A stretch of DNA of 62,436 bases from positions 1 through 62,436 of the IMG/VR virus record IMGVR_UViG_3300023440_000005. One strand, 5' to 3'. The notes below the pieces were generated by a model. That model was not told the origin of the DNA. It saw only the letters and a list, made by a program, of their open reading frames with translations, and made no database searches. This DNA is from a virus. Below, in pieces: positions 17,028-24,937 of the stretch (position 1 is its first letter; every line of letters starts with the position of its first letter). The position numbers and the translations under genes were made by a program.

Positions 17028-18980
17028 TTAGTATCGGTTATGATAGTTAGCACCTTGGTAATAGGGGTGGTTATTACCGTACACTGGGGGTGCTTTAAAA
17101 TGAGCTCCAGGTTGTACTAGTGCTGAATTAATAAACTCAGCAGATACATGTCTATTTGACAATCCTTCAATACCTACAGAACTATTCACCTTAAAAGGTA
17201 CCCCAGTTTCACGAATACTATTAGACATTGCATTTATAAACTCTGCAGTGAACGTTATACGCTGAGAGTAGCCGGTATACACCGCCGTTTCATTAGTAAA
17301 TGCAGATATCATTCTACGTCTGGCATCTAACTTTATCGATGACGTTACATCATTATCGATATCACCTTCATTAATAAATGTATCTGACCATTCATGTATG
17401 AAATTAGGTTCCTTAGCCATAACTAGATTACACACTGCTAAATAATCAATATCCCGTATATCTCTAACATCACCATCCTTATCAGTCCAATAACCGTTAT
17501 GGATTCGATTATTACTATCTAGAAACATATTAGAACCTCTGGGGAAATACTTGGCAAAACTCCCATTGGTAAGTTCCAACATACTGTCATAGATAATGTT
17601 GTAAGCTATATTACTACCATTACTGGCAGCTGAGAAAACCGAGGTGTACCAAGTCTGCGCTGCAGCTTCTGGACAATCCATAGAAATAATTAACCCTTGA
17701 CAGATTAAAGATGAAACCAATCCACCTAAATCCTCCAACTTAAAATCATTGGCATTGGTATCAATTCGGGTTCCCCACATACCAGGTTCGTTATAAACAT
17801 TACCCGGTATGTTTAAAGCTCCAATATCACCCAGATTGATTTTATTCTCGCCTACTGACATATTAGGTTTAAATACCTGCATCCAATTATTATCATAACT
17901 TAATGATAGCGCAGTATATATATTTAGCAACATGGAACCTACAGTATAACTGTAGTTAGATCCTAGATTAGTAATTACTAATCTAGCCGCAAACTTCTGG
18001 GTATTAGGATTACCCATACCAGACTGCTGATACTGTTGCTGATACCTATTAACTCTAGTCTCTTGAGTGGGGACCAAATCGATATAGGCTGATAATTCAG
18101 ACACCTTAACCTCATTATCAGAACTATTTACTGAGGTTTGAGTATTACGTGCATTCAAATTATTGTATCGTTTTGATTCAAATGATACTAAGACATCAGA
18201 TCTCATCTTACTACCAACAGCATCTTCTACCTGTAGCTTGTTAAATATAGTGTTTACTAGTAGTGTACTATCCTTATCTATAAAGGCTAGGTTGATATCC
18301 GTAAACCCACTACGAGTAGACTCCAATTCCGTGCCTAAAGCTAATCCAGCATTTAATGCTAATCTATGTATTGCAAATTTATCTTCTACCTGACCTCTTG
18401 GAACTACACAACCATCAGTCAGCAGGCGTCTACTGTTAGGGAAAGCTTTCCCTACCTTAGCATCGGCTTTATTGATTAGGATATCATCCATAGCATCGCC
18501 TGTAACTCGAATCACCTCAACTGGATGATCCCCCATATGTCTAACTATAGGCTTTAATACCTCACCAGTTGACTCTATAATTAAAATATGATATGCTACA
18601 GGACCGTTAGGTCCATCTTCTTTATTACGCATCGCTACAATAATGCTTGAAAAAGCTAATGCCTTATCATTGTTATTGTCTAAATCTAACAGGGCTATTT
18701 CAATATGTGGATCTACCACATCCTTATATAGTTCAGCAAGACCGTCTTTTAATTTGGAATATGCCTCGGATCCTATTGATCTACTAATGGGTGCTGCGAA
18801 TAAACCCCCATTATGGAATGAGGTTCTATCTCTAACTGGAGCATCATATGTATCTTGACGTTGCTGGTTAGATTGCTGGTTAGATTGCTGGTTAGATTGC
18901 TGATTAGATTGCTGGTTAGATTGCTGGTTAGATTGCTGGTTAGATTGCTGGTTAGATGTACCTTCTTTAATTATGGCCAT
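17028..18980 (-). CDS. chmA: Chimallin, major phage-nucleus shell protein
   Basis: 650-aa homologue of ChmA (phiKZ gp54, 201phi2-1 gp105), which self-assembles into the one-molecule-thick shell around replicating phage DNA. Length, the adjacent gp55-type nvRNAP gene, the own strong promoter and terminator, and family-like stretches (FSSIIVAMRNKEDGPNGPVAY near residue 105; the C-terminal GVPFKVNSSVGIEGLS) support the call. The N-terminal arm is unusual: after MAIIKEGT come eight tandem SNQQ units before the conserved body. In known chimallins the flexible N- and C-terminal segments link neighbouring protomers, so this Q/N-rich arm may alter lattice flexibility. The C-terminal 20 residues are rich in H, N and Y. 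Confidence 0.88.
   Translation of the reverse strand: MAIIKEGTSNQQSNQQSNQQSNQQSNQQSNQQSNQQSNQQRQDTYDAPVRDRTSFHNGGLFAAPISRSIGSEAYSKLKDGLAELYKDVVDPHIEIALLDLDNNNDKALAFSSIIVAMRNKEDGPNGPVAYHILIIESTGEVLKPIVRHMGDHPVEVIRVTGDAMDDILINKADAKVGKAFPNSRRLLTDGCVVPRGQVEDKFAIHRLALNAGLALGTELESTRSGFTDINLAFIDKDSTLLVNTIFNKLQVEDAVGSKMRSDVLVSFESKRYNNLNARNTQTSVNSSDNEVKVSELSAYIDLVPTQETRVNRYQQQYQQSGMGNPNTQKFAARLVITNLGSNYSYTVGSMLLNIYTALSLSYDNNWMQVFKPNMSVGENKINLGDIGALNIPGNVYNEPGMWGTRIDTNANDFKLEDLGGLVSSLICQGLIISMDCPEAAAQTWYTSVFSAASNGSNIAYNIIYDSMLELTNGSFAKYFPRGSNMFLDSNNRIHNGYWTDKDGDVRDIRDIDYLAVCNLVMAKEPNFIHEWSDTFINEGDIDNDVTSSIKLDARRRMISAFTNETAVYTGYSQRITFTAEFINAMSNSIRETGVPFKVNSSVGIEGLSNRHVSAEFINSALVQPGAHFKAPPVYGNNHPYYQGANYHNRY
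18861..18956 (-). repeat. Eight tandem 12-bp repeats in chmA
   Basis: Eight head-to-tail 12-bp units (TTGCTGGTTAGA on the plus strand), one with a single G-to-A change, encode SNQQ x8 near the start of ChmA. The near identity suggests recent expansion by slippage and likely length variation between isolates. Confidence 0.92.
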
Positions 18981-19068
18981 TGTTTTTTTCCTTACTGTAT
19001 TTTACAGCATTATTAGTTATCAGTTATTTCAAAATAAGACGTATAGTTATATATACCTAGCTAGATAT

Positions 19069-19110
19069 ACGATAGTATCACTACTATCGAGTATAGTATA
19101 TATAACTATA
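19069..19110 (-). promoter_or_regulatory. Putative chmA promoter plus 5' stem-loop
   Basis: The minus strand reads AGTTATATATACTATACT, then an 8-bp stem-loop (CGATAGTA, GTGA, TACTATCG). This is the strongest example of the shared box-plus-hairpin in the window. A second TATATA-rich box (CTAGGTATATATAACTATAC, 19041-19060) lies closer to the gene. The transcript would carry an unusually long leader of roughly 90-110 nt before the chmA ATG. Confidence 0.65.
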
Positions 19111-19140
19111 ATTTTTTAACTATACCCTATCGTTAAGTCT

Positions 19141-19159
19141 ACAACGTGTTTCACGTTGT
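19141..19159. terminator. Hairpin after the macro-domain gene
   Basis: An 8-bp stem (ACAACGTG/CACGTTGT) with a 3-nt loop lies between the macro-domain gene and the chmA promoter. It has no clear T-tract, so it is a weak terminator candidate. Confidence 0.4.
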
Positions 19160-19188
19160 AATATTCTTTACATATCATAAAGGTATAA

Positions 19189-19653
19189 TTATTTTTTTAT
19201 GTATTTAACTACTTTAGTGTCAAATAGATAAAGTATTTCAGATATCATTGGAATTATCTTTTTTGGGTTACCTCCCGCTAAACCACATCCTATAAAAGGT
19301 AAGCCTATTCTGCTACCCATAGGTATGACATCAGCAATCTTATCTAAAGCTTCATGTATGTAGTTGAAGTTGGCTTCAACACCTCCTCGTTTTGACCCAT
19401 ATCCATATTGGGTATATGCATTGAAGACCTGAACATTCTGATTATTAATACTTATATTGGTAGTTGAATACCCTCCTAACTTTGTAATATCCCCTGGTTT
19501 GGTAGTCATGTCAGCTTTCAATATACTAGGGTATTTAGTAGCTAGCCTTAAAGCTACACCAGCACCCATAGTACAAAAGCAATTACAACCGTGTATAACA
19601 ACGTCAAATTCATTCATTTGCATCATTTCAATTAGATCACCTTTAACAATCAT
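19189..19653 (-). CDS. Macro-domain (ADP-ribose binding/processing) protein
   Basis: 154-aa single macro domain, of the Appr-1''-p phosphatase-like type. Seen: N-terminal GDLIE, the ADP-ribose loop VIHGCNCFCTMGAGVA near residues 19-34, YGYGSKRGG, and the second loop GLPFIGCGLAGG near residues 117-128. Such proteins bind or hydrolyse ADP-ribose derivatives, for example ADP-ribose-1''-phosphate from tRNA repair or ADP-ribose esters on proteins and nucleic acids. It lies just upstream of the chmA promoter on the same strand, with its own hairpin. A part in NAD turnover, RNA repair or counter-defence is possible; the sequence alone does not decide. Confidence 0.87.
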   Translation of the reverse strand: MIVKGDLIEMMQMNEFDVVIHGCNCFCTMGAGVALRLATKYPSILKADMTTKPGDITKLGGYSTTNISINNQNVQVFNAYTQYGYGSKRGGVEANFNYIHEALDKIADVIPMGSRIGLPFIGCGLAGGNPKKIIPMISEILYLFDTKVVKYIKK

Positions 19654-19698
19654 CCTATACCCTCATCATATAGCTACGTTACCGTTAATTAGGAATAA

Positions 19699-20784
19699 AT
19701 GTATATGTATAAAATATTTACTGAGGTGATTACCTCTAATAACTCTATCTCACAACACCCTTCCACATCTTATATCAAAACTAATTATAATAGTGCAATA
19801 TTAACAATTATAGACTATTTCAATCAAGGTAATCATAGAGTTAAAAGTAACCACTTACTATCCAGAATTCTTACTGATGCATATATTCCTTTAGACTACG
19901 ATTTCGATAAGTATATTAACATAGCCTATGCTAGGTCTCCATATGTAGCTAAACTCCATGATATAACATCTGATATAAACTATGGTAAGATACATCATGG
20001 AGTTTTTTATCATAATACTGATGAAATATTGATATATACTGAGAGTTATATATCTACAACTATAGACCTCAATAACTGGTCTAAACTACAGCCTATAACA
20101 GTTATCAAACATAACATATCTGATTTAGGTATGGGTATTCCCGATGGGTCGGATAATACTACAGGCGGTGATGTGGCAGTTCTTTGTATAGATATACCCT
20201 TACTACTGGTCATGTTTAGAGGTTATGGACTATCTCGCATACTTTTGAATAACCCAGTTCAAATATCTAATTTCATAGCATCTTATGTTTTACCCAATAT
20301 ACTTTATAGTCAATCTGAAATAGCCATACTTAATAGGCTTATATATACATATAAAGGCATCCCTCATACCGAAACTACTAAAACCATACCAATCGTACAC
20401 CAAGCTACATTAACATTACAAGATAAGTTAGATAGATTAATTAAGTTTACTTTAAACCATATAGTTAACTCACCTATACGGTATGAGAGTCTTTTAAGCA
20501 ACATAATAAGTTTAAATCATATAGATATGCAAGATGCTTTAATAATGCCTGATATAGTTAGAACTAGACAGGTATGGTGGGCTTTATATCTAAGTAAATT
20601 ATGGTATATTAAATCTATCATAGATATCGGTGGTGTTAGGGGTATGCGTAAAAATAGGGATCTTATAGCCGATATGCGAATAAACCTCAATCGTATACGT
20701 AATGATAATATATACTCTGCGGTATTAGGTGAGGATCTAGCATATGACGTTAATGAACTTATTAGTGCATTATTAGTTTACTGA
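19699..20784 (+). CDS. Hypothetical protein, plus strand
   Basis: 361-aa protein of unknown function, helical in its C-terminal half with a basic patch (GGVRGMRKNRDL near residue 312). There is no membrane segment. The ATG follows a TAGGAAT ribosome site, and the gene is divergent from the macro-domain gene. Its last 23 nt overlap the end of the minus-strand 84-aa gene. It could be a virion component, but nothing seen proves this. Confidence 0.65.
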   Translation: MYMYKIFTEVITSNNSISQHPSTSYIKTNYNSAILTIIDYFNQGNHRVKSNHLLSRILTDAYIPLDYDFDKYINIAYARSPYVAKLHDITSDINYGKIHHGVFYHNTDEILIYTESYISTTIDLNNWSKLQPITVIKHNISDLGMGIPDGSDNTTGGDVAVLCIDIPLLLVMFRGYGLSRILLNNPVQISNFIASYVLPNILYSQSEIAILNRLIYTYKGIPHTETTKTIPIVHQATLTLQDKLDRLIKFTLNHIVNSPIRYESLLSNIISLNHIDMQDALIMPDIVRTRQVWWALYLSKLWYIKSIIDIGGVRGMRKNRDLIADMRINLNRIRNDNIYSAVLGEDLAYDVNELISALLVY

Positions 20785-21016
20785 TCCTATCTAACCTTGC
20801 ATAAATAGCATCTTTACTTAACGTTTCTACATTTGAAATTACGCCAATTAGCCTTTCTTCAGTATTAAGATGTATATAGAATCTACCACCATTTTTATAG
20901 AAGGCTTCATACCAATCAATATCCATGGTAGCTTTATGAAATAAGTATATTATCTGATCTTTACTTATCCCAAGTTCTGTAATTAGTTTAAGGAATGCTG
21001 CATCTTTTTCAATCAT
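20762..21016 (-). CDS. Small hypothetical protein, minus strand
   Basis: 84-aa protein of unknown function with an AGAGAG ribosome site before its ATG. Predicted helix, then a short beta hairpin (GRFYIHLNTEERLIGVIS), then a basic C-terminal helix. It is wedged between two plus-strand genes, overlapping the end of the first by 23 nt and facing the start of the second across 14 nt. Confidence 0.55.
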   Translation of the reverse strand: MIEKDAAFLKLITELGISKDQIIYLFHKATMDIDWYEAFYKNGGRFYIHLNTEERLIGVISNVETLSKDAIYARLDRISKLIMH

Positions 21017-21030
21017 TTTAAATCTCTCTT

Positions 21031-21849
21031 ATGAATATTATTATTAAAGCACTAGATACTATCGGATTTACAATACCTACTGATCTACTTAAGGTTTGTT
21101 TTATTGACCCTCTAAAAGGATTTAGAGGGTCACCCCTCAATCTGAATGAGATTATCCTAAACAAAGTCATGAGACCTAGGGTTCTTATAGATGCCAATCT
21201 AGTAGGTGGTGAGGAAATAATCATCAATCTAGATGGTATACCACATAGAACGATAGATAACTATAGCGTTATCTATGAAATACCTACTGCAACCGTTAAC
21301 TATAGAACGATACTTAATGTTCTTAGTGTAGGTTATGGTCAAGCTACTACTATTAACTACGCGCCATATCTAGGGGCGTATGATAATAGTAGCTATGGTT
21401 CTAATGAAGTGCTTAAAACTGCTAGTAGGGTTGGAGATAGCTTAAGTAGTGTCCCCAACGTTAGTACAGCTAAAGCTGACATTGTTGGTCATAACACTAT
21501 AGTCATATACGATCAGGCTGGTATTGCTGGATTTTACATGCTCAGATGTCTAGTAGCTAATGAAGAGAATCTTAACAATATTTCACCTAGATCGTACTTA
21601 GCATTTAGTGAGTTATGTGTATTAGCTGTAAAAGCCTATATATATAATAGTATGATAATTAAGATAGATAAATCATATCTATTAGGGGGTCAGGATCTAG
21701 GTTCTATTAAGAATATTATAGATTCTTATAGTGATTCTGAAGAGATGTATAATACATATCTACATGAAGTATGGTCCAAAGTAGCATATATGAACGATAC
21801 TCCTAGACATGATAGGTTTATTAAAATGCAACTTAATAGTGCTCTCTAG
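21031..21849 (+). CDS. Hypothetical protein, plus strand
   Basis: 272-aa protein of unknown function. The N-terminal half looks beta-rich and the middle has an Ala/Ser/Asn-rich stretch. No motif recognised. It lacks an obvious Shine-Dalgarno sequence and starts 14 nt from a divergent gene. The stop codon abuts the end of the convergent SNase-like gene with no spacer. Confidence 0.6.
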   Translation: MNIIIKALDTIGFTIPTDLLKVCFIDPLKGFRGSPLNLNEIILNKVMRPRVLIDANLVGGEEIIINLDGIPHRTIDNYSVIYEIPTATVNYRTILNVLSVGYGQATTINYAPYLGAYDNSSYGSNEVLKTASRVGDSLSSVPNVSTAKADIVGHNTIVIYDQAGIAGFYMLRCLVANEENLNNISPRSYLAFSELCVLAVKAYIYNSMIIKIDKSYLLGGQDLGSIKNIIDSYSDSEEMYNTYLHEVWSKVAYMNDTPRHDRFIKMQLNSAL

Positions 21850-22191
21850 TTAGTATTTTTTATATACAGCTAAACCTCTAGTAACTAAATCATCATTGAT
21901 AGATGTCCCATCTTGATAAAATAACTCTGCTATATATCTACCGTATTTACCCTTTTTATCTCGTATTGTTTTTATTTTTATAGTCTTGCCTAGAATTTGA
22001 CTCCTAAGAAAATCCCTTGATATAATACCTTTAGATCGCTCAACACCTCTCATCTCAGGGGCGTTTATACGAGATAGTCTTAATGTCACCCTTGTAAATG
22101 TTAGACTAAATCCAAGGTCTATATCTACCTTAACCGTATCACCATCGTATACAGATATAACTTTACCAATATAATTATATAATTCACTCAT
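21850..22191 (-). CDS. Staphylococcal-nuclease-like (SNase) endonuclease
   Basis: 113-aa SNase-fold nuclease. Seen: GKVISVYDGDTVKVDIDLGF (residues 9-28; the YDGDTV metal-binding signature), RLSRINAPEMRG with the catalytic Arg, and the following ERSKG. Size fits a minimal thermonuclease without signal peptide, so it should act inside the cell. SNase enzymes cut DNA and RNA using calcium. Possible roles are host DNA degradation outside the phage nucleus or nucleotide scavenging. It starts back to back with the plus-strand gene that follows. Confidence 0.87.
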   Translation of the reverse strand: MSELYNYIGKVISVYDGDTVKVDIDLGFSLTFTRVTLRLSRINAPEMRGVERSKGIISRDFLRSQILGKTIKIKTIRDKKGKYGRYIAELFYQDGTSINDDLVTRGLAVYKKY

Positions 22192-22206
22192 TTGAAGGAT
22201 ACTCCT

Positions 22207-23406
22207 ATGTTAAAAGAAATTGAAGAACACAGCTATGCATTAGAATGCGCACTATCAGACTATAATGTCAGCTCTGTATGTCTAGAACAGTTACTAGTCT
22301 CAGATAGTAATATAGTGTTAGAGACTAGTGATATCGTTATGGCGCCTATAATCCATAGATATAATATTTCTATGGAGGATGGCGTTTTATCCACAATATA
22401 TGAAACTATTAAAAAGATAGTCTCAACTATCTTTAACACATTAATGACTATGTTTAAAAAGATAGCGCACTGGTTAGGTATAACACATGAGGATAATATC
22501 TACCCACTATCAGGAAGTGATGATGATCAAGGTGGAGAAAAGGTAACTGGCAATTCTTCAAAATCCCAAACTGATCCATTCAAGAGTATAACATTTGAAG
22601 CTAAACGATTAATGCTCAATATGGATAAAGGAGATTCTGATAAGTTTGGAGAGTATATGTTAAAACGTAATCAGACTTCACATCTTTACAGACAGCATCT
22701 TCTAGAAATTAAACAATCCCTGTTTATCATTAATAATGCTATTAATGATTACGTTAATACTTGGAGTACCATTGATATTGATTCAGATATTAAAGATTTC
22801 AAGATGCCAGATGAATTAGAGATTCTAGTTATTAAACAATCAGAAGATCTCATTGCCAACCTCCCTATTGCTTCCCAATATAGCGATTTTGTTCTTACTA
22901 ACGATTTTAGTAACTTCGGCGGTACTAAAGATTTATTCGGTGGTGAGATATCTATATTACAATTGGTAGATATCGATGGCAATTATATGCCACTAATATC
23001 CAATGGTAAAGCAGATAGTGAATTATCTAGTAAGTCACAGTTAGTAGATACGAAGGATTTAAAATCAATAGTAAAACAACTAGAACAAGCAAAAAAAGAT
23101 GTTAATTCATTTGATAATCATATTGAGGCTATTTCTAGACATATAGATACAACACGAAAGAATATGACTAAATCATTAATCCGTCAGAAGTCTTTTCTAG
23201 GTAGTAAGTATAAAGGAAACGCTGATTTAAAGAAGGTTCAAGAATCTTTAGATGCCATAGGTGCTAATGTAAGATATACCTTAAAAAGTTTAAGTTCGAT
23301 TAGTAAGATTGTTGCTACTGGTTTTGTAGTAGCTAAGAATGATACTGATGCCCTAAGTGACTATGTGGCAAGTTGTAACGCTCAATTAAACCCCACAAGT
23401 AAATAA
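22207..23406 (+). CDS. Putative internal head/ejected virion protein, paralogue 1
   Basis: 399 aa when started at the ATG at 22207, which has a GAAGGA ribosome site; the open frame reaches 15 nt further up to a TTG. The N terminus (EHSYALECALSDY) and a later HRYNISMEDG segment followed by an amphipathic helix (IYETIKKIVSTIFNTLM) have counterparts at the same places in the next gene. The rest is helical and charged. phiKZ-group phages package several such 'inner body' proteins whose N-terminal propeptides are trimmed by the prohead protease after a small-x-Glu motif; ALE and MED/SME sites here would suit. The role is inference. Confidence 0.55.
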   Translation: MLKEIEEHSYALECALSDYNVSSVCLEQLLVSDSNIVLETSDIVMAPIIHRYNISMEDGVLSTIYETIKKIVSTIFNTLMTMFKKIAHWLGITHEDNIYPLSGSDDDQGGEKVTGNSSKSQTDPFKSITFEAKRLMLNMDKGDSDKFGEYMLKRNQTSHLYRQHLLEIKQSLFIINNAINDYVNTWSTIDIDSDIKDFKMPDELEILVIKQSEDLIANLPIASQYSDFVLTNDFSNFGGTKDLFGGEISILQLVDIDGNYMPLISNGKADSELSSKSQLVDTKDLKSIVKQLEQAKKDVNSFDNHIEAISRHIDTTRKNMTKSLIRQKSFLGSKYKGNADLKKVQESLDAIGANVRYTLKSLSSISKIVATGFVVAKNDTDALSDYVASCNAQLNPTSK

Positions 23407-23417
23407 CTCCCACCTAC

Positions 23418-23449
23418 TATAAGGTATCCAAGATCTTGGATACCTTATA
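23418..23449. terminator. Perfect palindrome between the two paralogous genes
   Basis: A 32-nt perfect inverted repeat centred on AGATCT (arm TATAAGGTATCCAAGA) sits between two co-directional genes. Probable terminator or RNA processing site. Confidence 0.55.
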
Positions 23450-23468
23450 ATATCTCTAGGATAAAAAA

Positions 23469-24653
23469 ATGATAGAAGCTATAAACTACTCCTTAGAATC
23501 AGCAATTGCTGATATTAACATCATGATGGTAACGCAGAGGCGGTTATTAAATAATGATGGTATCAACACCACATCTAAGATGGGTGAAGTCGTACTAAAC
23601 TCTATGAATCATACATATAGACTATCACTAGAAGATGGCGATGATGGCATCATAAGCAGAATATGGAAAGGTATACTCAAAATGTTATCGGTTATTGGGG
23701 GAACCTTTAGTAAGTTCTTTAAATATATGCTAGGTGGGTTTAATAATGAATCCATAACTGATAAAATAGATTCTGCAGCTAACATATCCCATCCGAACAA
23801 AACTGCTGATCGTAAACTAGATCTGAGTGTAAAATTAAATGTGAAACTAAAACCTATAGGTTCCACTACTCTATTTAGTCGTGCATTAATAAGTAACTAC
23901 CAATCGCTTCTATATGATATTTCAGATCTCCTAAATGATATATGTACGAATGCTATACTAGATTCCATGCAGCTGATGAAAGATATCAGACACGCTATGA
24001 AGGGAGATTTCGTCATATCGGATAATGCTAAAGAGGGACTTGATAACCTATTAAATATTCCAACGGGTGAAATAGAAAAGGTCTTTATGCTAGGTCTAGC
24101 TGCTGGATTTGACGGTCCTAAAAGTAGTATGTCTTATTTAGGAGTGGATGGTATAGCCGAGGGTAAAATAGTAAAAGTAGAGAAATATGAGGATTTAGAA
24201 AATATAAATTTGCCTGATGAAAAGAGTATAGCAGCACTTATTGATGTTATTTCATCTATTATGGACAATAAAGATCCTATTGAACTAGCCCTTAACAATC
24301 TTGATAAGGTTATAAAACTAGATCTAAAATCAAGGGCTGTCCAGGCTAAAAAGATACTTGAGTTAAATAAACTTATAGCTAATACCAAAACATCGGATAA
24401 TAATTTAGATGATATAAATAAACATATGATGATACTGTCTGAAAGAACAAGATTGTTATCTAAGGTATTTTTTAGTATAGAGAGGGTGTCTATAGATGCT
24501 TCTAACATATATAATGATATTAAAAATTTAGCCCCTAAGGTATATGAGGAAGCTATAAAAGAATATACCAAACAAGGCTTCATGTTATCTAAAGATATGA
24601 AAATAGTACCTTATGAGGAAGGGATAAAACCATTCATGTTTAGAGACATGTAG
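23469..24653 (+). CDS. Putative internal head/ejected virion protein, paralogue 2
   Basis: 394-aa partner of the preceding gene. The N terminus (INYSLESAIADI) and the segment YRLSLEDGDDG followed by an amphipathic helix (IISRIWKGILKMLSVI) mirror the same positions in the first protein. The body is helical with long charged stretches. SLE and SLED fit the small-x-Glu cleavage pattern of phiKZ-type prohead proteases. There is no membrane signal apart from the amphipathic helix. Structural or ejected protein is the best guess; a phage-coded effector cannot be excluded. Confidence 0.55.
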   Translation: MIEAINYSLESAIADINIMMVTQRRLLNNDGINTTSKMGEVVLNSMNHTYRLSLEDGDDGIISRIWKGILKMLSVIGGTFSKFFKYMLGGFNNESITDKIDSAANISHPNKTADRKLDLSVKLNVKLKPIGSTTLFSRALISNYQSLLYDISDLLNDICTNAILDSMQLMKDIRHAMKGDFVISDNAKEGLDNLLNIPTGEIEKVFMLGLAAGFDGPKSSMSYLGVDGIAEGKIVKVEKYEDLENINLPDEKSIAALIDVISSIMDNKDPIELALNNLDKVIKLDLKSRAVQAKKILELNKLIANTKTSDNNLDDINKHMMILSERTRLLSKVFFSIERVSIDASNIYNDIKNLAPKVYEEAIKEYTKQGFMLSKDMKIVPYEEGIKPFMFRDM

Positions 24654-24657
24654 TCAA

Positions 24658-24702
24658 TAACTAACACCCTACTACCTATGATAGGTAGTAGGGTGTTAGT
24701 TA
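24658..24702. terminator. Strong bidirectional terminator
   Basis: Arms of 21 nt (beginning TAACTAACACCCTACTAC) with a 3-nt loop lie between the convergent plus-strand paralogue 2 and the minus-strand zinc-ribbon gene. Confidence 0.75.
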
Positions 24703-24708
24703 GGTTGT

Positions 24709-24933
24709 TTAAATCCTTAACCCTTCAAATTTTATACAACTACCACATAGAAATCTATGACATTCAGTAATGACTTCGCCATTTCTAACATAGAAGGTTA
24801 TTTGATTTACGGTCTTATTAAGCTGTATTTTATTACGTCTCATTAGTATATATTTATGTGATATTAAACATCCGCAATTTCTGCAATATTTATCGCGTAT
24901 AACTTTTTTTATTTTAAAATTATCTAAATTCAT
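24709..24933 (-). CDS. Small zinc-ribbon-like protein
   Basis: 74-aa protein with two cysteine pairs, CRNCGC near residues 17-22 and CGSC near residues 63-66, plus CH near residue 58, the spacing of a zinc ribbon. It is basic in between, so it may bind nucleic acid. It starts 4 nt after the end of the DNA polymerase gene and is probably co-transcribed with it. Specific role unknown. Confidence 0.65.
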   Translation of the reverse strand: MNLDNFKIKKVIRDKYCRNCGCLISHKYILMRRNKIQLNKTVNQITFYVRNGEVITECHRFLCGSCIKFEGLRI

Positions 24934-24937
24934 TACA

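Noticed and set aside
20762-20784. Convergent 23-nt overlap taken as evidence that the 84-aa gene is false
   Set aside because: The 84-aa frame has an AGAGAG ribosome site and protein-like composition, and small convergent overlaps are common in dense phage genomes, so it was kept at moderate confidence.
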